Position numbers and translations under genes: made by a program. DNA of 64,000 nt, taken from assembly GCA_016722285.1 (NCBI GenBank), contig JADKGI010000030.1, positions 471,354 through 535,353 of the forward strand. The letters are read 5' to 3'. This DNA comes from Saprospiraceae bacterium. GTDB lineage: Bacteria > Bacteroidota > Bacteroidia > Chitinophagales > Saprospiraceae. The notes beneath the pieces are model-generated. The model ran no database searches, had not been told where the DNA came from, and was given only the letters and a program-made list of their open reading frames with translations. Shown here piece after piece: positions 46,601 to 55,600 of the stretch; within the stretch, counting starts at the first letter, position 1; each line of letters begins with the position of its first letter.

Positions 46601-48561
46601 GTTTGGCTTTTGACATTAATGGTGATGCAGCAAAAAATGCTCCTTGAAATGCAATACCCTGCATTCTTAGCTGTAACTCAGTATCTGTAGCTTCTTCCCG
46701 GGCTATCTTAAATCCATCGATATAGAAAATATGAATTTCCTGATCAATAATCACTTTTTGATAAGGTGTAGGTATGTTTGCCCAAACCTCTAGCCGGGCT
46801 ATCCTGATCACTTTGTATAATGAAACAACCACCTCTTTTCAATCCTGCCAATGCATTGGTATGTTTGAATACATTCGGGTCAGGAGAAAGTACTACATCT
46901 ACAAAGAAATATTCACAATTTATCCTGATGGGTTCGGGAGCAGCTGCCAGATAATAGGTAGTTGGTTGACCTTTTTTTTCAGAACCATATTTAGGGTTAG
47001 CTTTTATCTCATATCCCAGTAAATCGTACAGCGTCATTGCCAGATTCTTACCGGTGGTGATAGCACCCCAACCACCAATGGAGTGAAATCGTACAGTAAT
47101 AGCATCTTTTGGCATGAGGTTGGGATTTTCTGAACCTCTGATGCCTAAATCTTTTATATTAGGATATGCATCCTGTATTGACTCCTGGTAGAGCTTTTGT
47201 TTTGGGGTATAAGGTATATCTCTTAAAAAATCTATGGATAAGTAAAATTGTTTTCTATGTTTGCCATTTGGTAGCATGTTCTCTATTGCACCAATGATAC
47301 CCTCCGGCTGTAAGTCTCTGCTTCCCATACCAAAAGAACCTGAATAAACGGCTGGTGTGTCATTTCCTTTGTAAGCTTCCAATTCCGGATATGGCATATT
47401 TTTGGGGAAGTTTCCGTTTTCGAGACACTTTGAAAGTACGGCTCTCACTTCTCTGGCTATCGGTAGATCTTCGGCCAATGGCTGATCTAATCTTTCCAGA
47501 ATTACGACACCTTTTTTTCCTTTTAGTAACTTAGATATTTGATCTGCGGGAAAAGGCCTGAACATTACCAGATCTATTACACCCACCCTGATTCCTCTGG
47601 TCTCTCTGATATAATCAGCCACCACTTCTGCACTCGGTATAAGGCTGCCTTGACCTAAAATTAAGTAATCGGCATCATTCGCTTTGTAGGACATCACCCT
47701 TTGGTAATGTCTGCCGGTAAGTTTACCAAATTCATCAAAAGCCTGATCGGTCAGATCTTTTATATGGTCAAAAAAGAATGGTCTTTGGGAGGCAACACTC
47801 TGCATGTATGAATCCTGATTTTGTACTATGCCAGCCATCATCGGATTGTCAACGTCCCATAATTCAGGAATGCGTCTTCGGGTTTCGCCATAGATTATTT
47901 TTTGGGCTGGTGTAGGTGTTTCTATAATATCATCGGGTTTGCCTAAAAACTCCATGATAAGTTCTCGCTCCGGAAGGTACAGTGATTCTATCAGGTGTGT
48001 CGTTAAAAATCCATCCTGCGCGATGATGCCTGGCGTCAAAGCCAGTTCAGCAATCTTGTGAGATAAGATGTTTAAATCAGCTACATGTTGCACATTTTTT
48101 GCAAATAATTGGAAGAAGCCGGTATCATCGATGGCATGATAATCGTCGTGTCCAGCATGTACATTTAGTGTGGACTTGGTCATCGCTCTGGCACCAATAT
48201 TGAGCACATATGTCAGTCTCTTTCCTACTGCTGCATAAAGGGACTCATGCATATAAGCAATACCTTGACCGGAAGAAAAATTAGAAGCTCTGAGTCCTGT
48301 CATAGATAAACCTGCTGTTACTGCTGCAGCTGCATGTTCGCCTTCAGGCTCTATAAATATAAGGGGCCTGTCTGAAATATTCAAGTGGCCCTTTGCGACT
48401 TCTTCTGCCCAATATTCTCCCATTTGAGTAGATGGAGTAATGGGATATGCTCCAGCGGCATCTGATGACTCTTTTTCGCACATGATGGCGGCTGTGTTTC
48501 CATCCATGGCAGATTTTATGCCAGGATACTTAATTGAAGTTTTTATTTCCTTCATTATCAT
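43644..48561 (-). CDS. nifJ: Giant pyruvate:ferredoxin (2-oxoacid) oxidoreductase, frameshifted near 46789
   Basis: This enzyme oxidises pyruvate with CoA to acetyl-CoA, CO2 and reduced ferredoxin. The first part (605 aa frame) holds the substrate domain GAYPITPSTQMGEYWAE and NIGARAMTKSTLNVHAGHDD, and the start of the gamma domain HSIGGWGAITTGKNLA. The frame shifts near 46789, after SDQDSPA, then continues EVWANIPTPYQKVI. Next come two [4Fe-4S] motifs (NCTACGNCYTACP, TCKGCMECVNVC), a helical insert of roughly 100-150 aa and the TPP domain with GDGACLGC and GGDGAMYDIGFQNL. A C-terminal ferredoxin-like segment has CTSCDEC. The total of about 1636 aa is far above the usual 1170-1200. Confidence 0.9.
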
Positions 48562-48982
48562 TTTGTTTTAGGCTTAGATAATATTTATATGATGCTAAAT
48601 CATTTGTCGAAATTTTTACTGATATTTTTGCTACATCTACACATTTTTTACCAGCATTTATACACATAGAATATGGCTCAGCACTCGCATTACGACTGAA
48701 GCAGGTGTGTGATACGACTGTCATTTGAAACCGATAACCTCCACTTTTGTATTTCACAATTAGTCTTTTTATTGAATTATGGTTGTGTAATTCAATGTTG
48801 CTTTTGGTTAAAAATGAAGTTAGGTGTGATTTATCTAACTGGCTGGAAGTATAACAATCCAGAAATTTTGTTACACATACTTCCGGTATTTCCAACTTAT
48901 AAATTGTTGAACTCAAAAGTTGGTCGGCCTGATCAATTAATACGTTTGCATTTTGGATTTGCATGATTACGGATTGACTCAA
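48530..48982 (-). CDS. Unknown protein overlapping the PFOR gene start
   Basis: A 150 aa protein I do not recognise. Its C-terminal 32 bp overlap the PFOR start, which suggests translational coupling. The text is rich in Ser, Asn and Lys and contains several Cys (VCVTKFLDC, SHTCFSRN, SMCINAGKKCVDVAK). There is no signal peptide or membrane helix. It could be a small regulator or maturation factor for the cluster, or a misread frame. Reading direction, length and position support a gene. Nothing else does. Confidence 0.42.
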   Translation of the reverse strand: MSQSVIMQIQNANVLIDQADQLLSSTIYKLEIPEVCVTKFLDCYTSSQLDKSHLTSFLTKSNIELHNHNSIKRLIVKYKSGGYRFQMTVVSHTCFSRNASAEPYSMCINAGKKCVDVAKISVKISTNDLASYKYYLSLKQNDNEGNKNFN

Positions 48983-49105
48983 TGAAACCTTTTATAAGGC
49001 TGCAAGGTAGTCATCACATTTTGTCAAAAAGATGATTTTTATCATGTAAGAATGTGATTTTTTTCAGTATCAGATTCATCTGAACCTATATCATTGATAC
49101 CAATC

Positions 49106-49914
49106 CTATGACACCTTTTTAATGATCCTGAGTTTGTGGGTATATTTCTGTAGGTCAGAATTATAAAATCCATGATGATCGAATTTGTCTATACGGACAC
49201 ATCCATATACATGTATGACTTTCTTTTCACCTATTATTAAACCAACATGGTGGATGTGCCCTTCTTTGTTCTCACAAAACGCTAAGTCTCCTTCTGATGC
49301 AAGTTCGGCAAAATCCACGATCTCGCCATGCAAATACTGTTCATGTGGAAAACGAGGCATGAAAATTCCAAAAAACTTGAAAACATTCTGAATGAGGGCA
49401 CCGGAATCTATTCCGAAAGGAGATCTTCTCCCCGTAGTTCCGGGCTGAACAGGTACCGTCGGGCTAATTTTATAAGTAACTCACTATTCAATTCCAGACC
49501 TTCAGAAAGGGCTGCCTGACCGTTATATACATATTTGTTTTCTGGCATCTGAAATGATATACCATCATATAATGGGAGGGAAGAACCAATCACAATTGAT
49601 TTTGAATATTCTTCATTGAATGCGGGATGACAAATTTCAAGAGCAGTGGCAGCATTATTGCTGAGATTTTCAAAAGAAATCTGATTTACCAATTTAATCT
49701 GAATGGAATGAACCCAACCCACTATATTACAAACTGTGGTTTGGATTTTATACCAATTTTTATTCTTTTTTTCCAGAATGGTGCATGTTTCGCCAAAGAG
49801 TATCTGACTTACCATTATTGCATCGTCTGAAGGGTAGGCCCAAACAGGGACGACATTTAAATGGCAGATCGCATGAAATAAATGCCTGTTGTCAACTTTT
49901 TTTTTCTTTGACAT
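49106..49914 (-). CDS. SH3-NlpC/P60 protein with Ser at the catalytic Cys position, frameshifted at 49430
   Basis: A C40-family protein of about 269 aa. The N-terminal part is SH3-like (VVPVWAYPSDDAIMVSQILFGE, WYKIQTTVCNIVGWVHSIQI). The C-terminal half is NlpC/P60: SPFGIDSGALIQNVFKFFGI, EGDLAFCENKEGHIHHVGLIIG and VIHVYGCVRID. Where relatives read GIDCSGF, this protein reads GIDSGAL, with no change of length, so the catalytic Cys appears to be Ser. The His residues remain. A C-run at 49430-49433 needs one more base to join the two frames. The start at 49914 (MSKKKKV) is preferred over 49950. It is either a pseudoenzyme or damaged sequence. Confidence 0.75.
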
Positions 49915-50054
49915 GTATCTTAATGAAATACTTAAAACTGTCCGAGACACGTTATATTAAAATATGTAACCAAAAATCAGTCCATTTTCAATTTTTGGAA
50001 TTGATTTCAAAAAAATACATAGATTTGTACTTTAATATATTAATTAAAAATTTA

Positions 50055-51155
50055 ATGGGTATTTCCATAAAGACATGTTCTTTACACAATAAGATTCTAT
50101 CCATAAAGCTAATTGTGTTTTTACTGTTTTCATTTTGCTATACTTTTTTGTTTTGTCAGGATGCTCATTTCTCCCAATTTTATGCATCACCGTTGACTCT
50201 AAATCCAGCTATTGCCGGTACTTATACAGGTACTTTCAGGATTTCTACTATTTATCGGGACCAATGGAGAGGGGCTGTTGATAATTCGCTTAAGACATTT
50301 TCTGCTAGCGGTGATGTCAAATTTAATCTCAATTATGGAAATAAAAACATTCCTGATATAGTTGCTGTAGGTATAACCTTTTTCAGTGACAGGGTTGGAA
50401 CTTTTGATTTTAACACAAATCAGATAATGGTAACAGGTGCATATCACAAAGCACTTGACAAAAAGACAAAGCAATATCTTGGAATCGGAATTCAGGGAGG
50501 CATTCTACAGCGAAGTATCAATTATGAAGATCTTACTTTTCAGGACCAGTTCAATTCCATAGATGGATACACTTTGTTTACTGGCGAAAACCTTCCGTCT
50601 AATAATAGGGCTTATTCTGACATGGGATTGGGTTTGTACTATACGGTCACACCAAATAATATTGTAAATTTCCATGCAGGTGTCGGGTATTTTCATCTTA
50701 CCACGCCCAATATTTCTTTTTATGATATACCTGATATCATAGACCCCAATCTGATCAAAACAGATACTCTCCATGCAAAATGGAGTGCCCATACCGGAGC
50801 TTCCATCAAAACAACCGACAGGTTGTATTTCCAACCAAGAGTTAATGCATTATTTCAGGGACCTCAGGCAGAAATAAATCTTGGGGCAACTTTCAGATAC
50901 AAAATTTCTAAAACATCAGGTGAATATCTGCTTTTTGGACCTTACATTAGGGGAACAAAAAACTACAATAACTTTGGTGTGGAATCAATCATAGCCATGG
51001 CTGGTTTTGAAAAAAATAATTTTATTATAGGTTTTAGTTATGATCAAAATATTAAGAGCCTGATTTCTGGCAGGAGGTCATTATCTTCACTTGAACTTTC
51101 AATTATATACATTGGCGAACACCATAATGAAGATAATTTCTGCCCGCAATGGTGA
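50055..51155 (+). CDS. PorP/SprF family type IX secretion outer-membrane protein
   Basis: A roughly 366 aa outer-membrane beta-barrel of the PorP/SprF family, linked to the type IX secretion system and gliding-type surface-protein handling. After a signal peptide (about 15-40, ending FCQDAHFSQFY) comes the family opening SQFYASPLTLNPAIAGTY, then YRDQWRGAV, GVGYFHLTTPN, and barrel strands ending IIGFSYDQNIKSL. The frame is open upstream to 49785, but those residues overlap the neighbouring gene and lack similarity, so ATG 50055 is chosen. Many such genes occur singly per genome, each possibly paired with a large surface adhesin. The giant gene downstream is a candidate partner. Confidence 0.9.
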   Translation: MGISIKTCSLHNKILSIKLIVFLLFSFCYTFLFCQDAHFSQFYASPLTLNPAIAGTYTGTFRISTIYRDQWRGAVDNSLKTFSASGDVKFNLNYGNKNIPDIVAVGITFFSDRVGTFDFNTNQIMVTGAYHKALDKKTKQYLGIGIQGGILQRSINYEDLTFQDQFNSIDGYTLFTGENLPSNNRAYSDMGLGLYYTVTPNNIVNFHAGVGYFHLTTPNISFYDIPDIIDPNLIKTDTLHAKWSAHTGASIKTTDRLYFQPRVNALFQGPQAEINLGATFRYKISKTSGEYLLFGPYIRGTKNYNNFGVESIIAMAGFEKNNFIIGFSYDQNIKSLISGRRSLSSLELSIIYIGEHHNEDNFCPQW

Positions 51156-52423
51156 TCACATATTTTTTGTCAATTGTTGTATGACTTTAAATTCACTCAG
51201 GAATACTTTTCCAATTACTCTGAAAGCAGTATAAAATGGTATGGCGAGCACCATACCTAATATGCCGCCTATTTTAGCACCTACTAAGACGGCGATGAAA
51301 ATTTCCAATGGATGCGCCTTAACACTTTTAGAAAAAATATTTGGCTGCAGGATAAAATCATCCAATAATCTGGTAAACATAAAAACGGCCAATACTTTTA
51401 TCAAAAGTGGAACCATCTGACTATAAAATGATAATTCCATATTGGACGATAGAGTAATCATCACGCCGATAGCAGCAGCAATTATCGGGCCTATATAGGG
51501 GATTACATTCATAATTCCTGCGAAAAAGCCGATGAGTAAAGCGTTTTTTACGCCCAGGATCAAAAGGGAAATTGTAACCAAAAGCGTGATAATTGTCACT
51601 TGCAGGAGAATACCAATAAAGTATCTGATTAGTAATCTGCTTGTTTCATCAAGAGCTTGTTTGGTCTGGTATTCAAATCGGACCGGGACTAAGGATTTTA
51701 ATATATTATCAAATAAATCCTGCTCTCGTAAAAAGAAAACCCTATAAAAAAAATAGAAAACAAAACCACAATAATATCCCCGAAAGCATTTAACGAGTCA
51801 CCCAGCATTTGTTGTATTTTTTCAGGATTTATATATGTGTTTATATTTGATTTAAGGATGGTAAAGAAATCATCGCTCTGCGGATCTGCATCCCCTGAAA
51901 TACCATTATTATCATTTATTTTTGTGTTCAGATTTATATTGATTTTTAATGTTTTACCGGGATTTTCTATGTCGCCAGTTATAGTACTGTCAATTGTGAT
52001 TGCATGAGTATATGATTGTGTTTGGAATGATTTAGTTTGATTCCTGACAGTATTTGCCGGAGTTTCAGGGGCTAACATTAATTTCTTTTTTACAAGCCAT
52101 TTTTCCCAATCCTTAATAGGTTCTTCCAGTGCTGTCACCACTTTGTTGTAATCCACCTTAGAGAGATTTTCGACCTGATTGACCAAAGGTGGTATAAAGG
52201 TCCAGAAAATTAAAATAGAAGCAAACACAAACAACCCAAGTGTAATAATAGCGGCAAGATTTTTTCCCAGATATTTGCGAAGGAAAACGACCACTGGTGC
52301 TCCGATCATAGAAATCACCCAGGCAATAAGAATATAAGTCACTATATCGCTGAAATAATAGAGAATAGCACCGACTATCAGAAGGGAAATGGCGGCAATC
52401 AGATATTTGGTATTGAATTTCAT
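51156..52423 (-). CDS. AI-2E (PerM/TqsA) family membrane protein, frameshifted near 51748
   Basis: A multi-helix inner-membrane protein of the AI-2E transporter superfamily, which includes autoinducer and Na+/H+ exporters. The N-terminal frame opens MKFNTKYLIAAISLLIVGA and contains VISMIGAPVVVFLRK. The second resumes FEYQTKQALDETSRLLIRYFIG and ends AKIGGILGMVLAIPFYTAFRVI. A run of eight A at 51746-51753 joins the frames. The restored length is about 422 aa. Residues 130-215 form an unusually long polar loop rich in Thr, Asn and Asp. Its stop is next to that of the PorP gene. The transported substrate is unknown. Confidence 0.83.
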
Positions 52424-52443
52424 TGTGTGTCATTACTTGACAG

Positions 52444-52451
52444 CAAATATA
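52444..52451 (-). promoter_or_regulatory. Probable promoter of the AI-2E family gene, TATATTTG
   Basis: Minus-strand TATATTTG matches TAnnTTTG, 21 bp before the ATG at 52423. Confidence 0.5.
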
Positions 52452-52594
52452 TGACATTATTAAAATAGAAAATCAATTTTATAAATATAGATAGGTTATA
52501 TTTGTTAATTGCAGATTTACAGCACTTAAAATAATTATTTTATTTATATTCAAAAATGTTTCATCCATCATTAAGAGTATGAGATCAAGTTTTG

Positions 52595-52602
52595 TAGTTT
52601 TG
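52595..52602 (+). promoter_or_regulatory. Probable promoter of the giant surface-protein gene, TAGTTTTG
   Basis: TAGTTTTG fits TAnnTTTG. The only nearby ATG that could open the giant reading frame is at 52664, 62 bp further on. Confidence 0.45.
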
Positions 52603-52663
52603 CCGTTATAACAACCTGAATTGTTGAAATTTAGTATTATAGAACCATTTAAACTTAAAAATT

Positions 52664-55600
52664 ATGCAGGCATCCCAAATAACAAGGTAGTAATATTTGT
52701 TTGTATTTCTGGAGCTCTTTTAAAATGTTGGCAAATTTCACAATTCAAATTTTATTTATTCCCAGGTAAATATTTCAGCTTTCCGGAATAAATGCCTGGT
52801 ACCGGCAGGATGGGCTTGAAATGAAACTGGCAGTAGTGCAAATACACCTTGCATCTGGCACGGTACAGGCGAAGCAGGCTACAGGAGTTATCTTCTGCTC
52901 AAGTGGGGTCCTGCATCTAATTCAGAAAGATGTTTGGTTTTGCAGAGTGGAACTTTAATCCCACAATCGGAAGCGATACCAACAATACAGGTGCTGCAAT
53001 TAATGGATTCACAAATTACAAGCAGCTTGAAACCTGGAGATGGACTGCCTCACGTTCAGATAGTCTTAAGTTCCAGTATAAGGACAATACAACTGCCATT
53101 GACGGAATGGGTAATGGTTTGCTCTTTCCTTTGTTGGACTACAGCAACCCTGCAGCCTAACCACCAATGGCGGAGTTTGATCAATTCGCAATGATTACTG
53201 CTACTATTTCAGGATTAAATATTGTTAGCTACAACATTTTGCCTGAAATGGAACTCCAGGATCGTACAATGCTTTGGAGTTTCTGATATGGAATGGGAAT
53301 AGATGACTTCAAAATTGATAATATTGTACTTTCAGCAGGTGTGAGCATTACCCAGTCCAATGGCAGTACTAATGTTGCCGAAAGCGGAATAACTGATACT
53401 TTTAGCATAGTGTTGAATACCCAACCACTTGCAAATGTTATTATAAATGTTATGCCTGATGCTCAAACCACCACTCAGCCTCAAATGATAGTTTTCACGA
53501 CTGCTAACTGGGATCAACCCCAGCTGGTCATAGTAACTGCAGTAGATGACATAATAGTAGAAGGAAATCACAACTCAACAATAGCAATGAGTGCTACTTC
53601 ATCAGACGCTGGATATAATGGAGTTTCAATAAATAGCGTGATCGCACTCATTACAGATAATGACGCTTGCGTGCTTACTCCCGGCCCTGTATTGGACAAT
53701 ATTAATGTATGCGAAGGGGGGACTACTAAAATTATTACTCCAGATGACGGTACTTTTCCAAAAGTTAATATGAATGTAACGTGGGGTTTTGATGGTGAAG
53801 TTCCATCAGGTACAACAAATGTAGAGACTATGGCTTTGGTCATTCCGGAAAATGCAAATACAGGTGGTGGTCTTTCTGCAGTATCTTATCCAGCAGGAAA
53901 CGCACCGACTGCCACAGATGCTATTTCGGCATCAAATTGGACATCTGGAAATGCACCTGATCCATCTGATTATTTTGAGTTTTGTATTAATGCTGTTAGT
54001 GATCAAAGAATTGATTTGTCAGAATTGCGCTTCGACGCACTAAGATCATCTACCGGGCCTAAACAAGTGCAGATAGCTATATCTCTTAATAGTGGAATGT
54101 TTAATAATTTGGGACCTGTGATTATGGTACCAACAGGATTTACTTCGCATCCCATGTTCACACAAGCTTTATCCGTATCAGATGTTACAAATGTTTGTAT
54201 CAGAGTATATGGATATGAAAGTAGCGGAACTTCGGGAACCTTGAGGATGGATAATGTGGTATTAATTGGTTCGGTAAAACAAGCAGGGAATTATAAATTT
54301 TACGACAATGATCCGGGGATAAATCCGATGGCAAATCTGCTCTACACAGGGTCAGGCTATGATCCGGGAACAACTATTTTAACAAGCCCGGATACAGTTT
54401 GGGTTACATACATAAATCCAATGACTGGCTGTGAAAGTGCGGCTGATAGCGTATTAATTGAGGTGCTTCAGAGTCCAACCTTAAATATTATCCAGCCGAT
54501 ACCTGTATGTTATCCTGGAACTGTTAATATTTATACTGTCGCTTTGGGAAATAGTCCTACAGGTGGTGTCATCAGTTACTATTCGAACTTGACTGATGCT
54601 CAATTGGGAAGTAATAATATACTTTCGGATTTATCAATGATGTCAGCAGACACTACTATATATATCAGATACCAATTGTCAAACGAATGCTACTCAACTG
54701 GTAACATCAAGGCAATAATAAATTCAAAACCAGCTATTCCTAAAGTCCCACCTGTGGTAGTATCATGTCAGTCCGGAAATATATCAATATCTGCAAAGAT
54801 TGATACTTTTCAAAATTCTTATATCTGGGATTTTGAAAATGGTATTGTGGGGCAAGGTATTTCATCATCTTTAATTATTTCAGGTAACGGTCCCCCTCAA
54901 AATGAAGGCTCAGGGCTATCGGGCATAAATCCACAGTCATCAGGTTTTGGATGTTCTGCTGCTATAACTTCAACAGGATATGACAGCAATAATATGACCC
55001 TTGTTGATGCAATAACAGATGAGGAGTACTTTGAATTTTGTGCAGGGACAACCACATCGGCCTATTCTTACTTAGGGACAGTTGAATTGAGATGGAACCA
55101 TCGCAGGACAGATAGCGGACCTGCAAATTGGGCTTTAGTATCGACTGATTCCCCCAATGTAATCTTATTGTCAGGCACTGTAAATAATACATGCGGGCCT
55201 GCCGGAGGGAGTATTTCACTGAATCCATCTATGTGCTACAGGATATACTATTGGGGGGCATCATCTGCTGCAGGTGCATTGAGAATTGATAATTTTGAGA
55301 TGAAATCGAAATTTGTTAAAAATGAGATAATCAATTGGTATTTACTTGATCCGATACTGAATCCAGGGGCTCCTGGTGGTATTTTCTGGACCTAATTTTG
55401 TTCCAATGTTAAATAATTTAGTAAACCCTAATGAGTTTTATGCAGTCACTTCGACTGCTGAAGGATGTATAAGTGATGTTCAAAAAGTTTCTGTTTTTTC
55501 CGGAACAAATGAAGGCTCTATTTCATGCAAAAACTATAATTTTAGTCTGAGTGAAAATTGTAACATAAATGAATTTGCTGAATATTTAATTTTAAATGAG

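Noticed and set aside
43644..48561. Two-subunit PFOR encoded by separate genes
   Set aside because: The split falls inside the gamma domain, and the two frames overlap with a join at 46789 that restores SDQDSPA-EVWANIP, so one gene is more likely.
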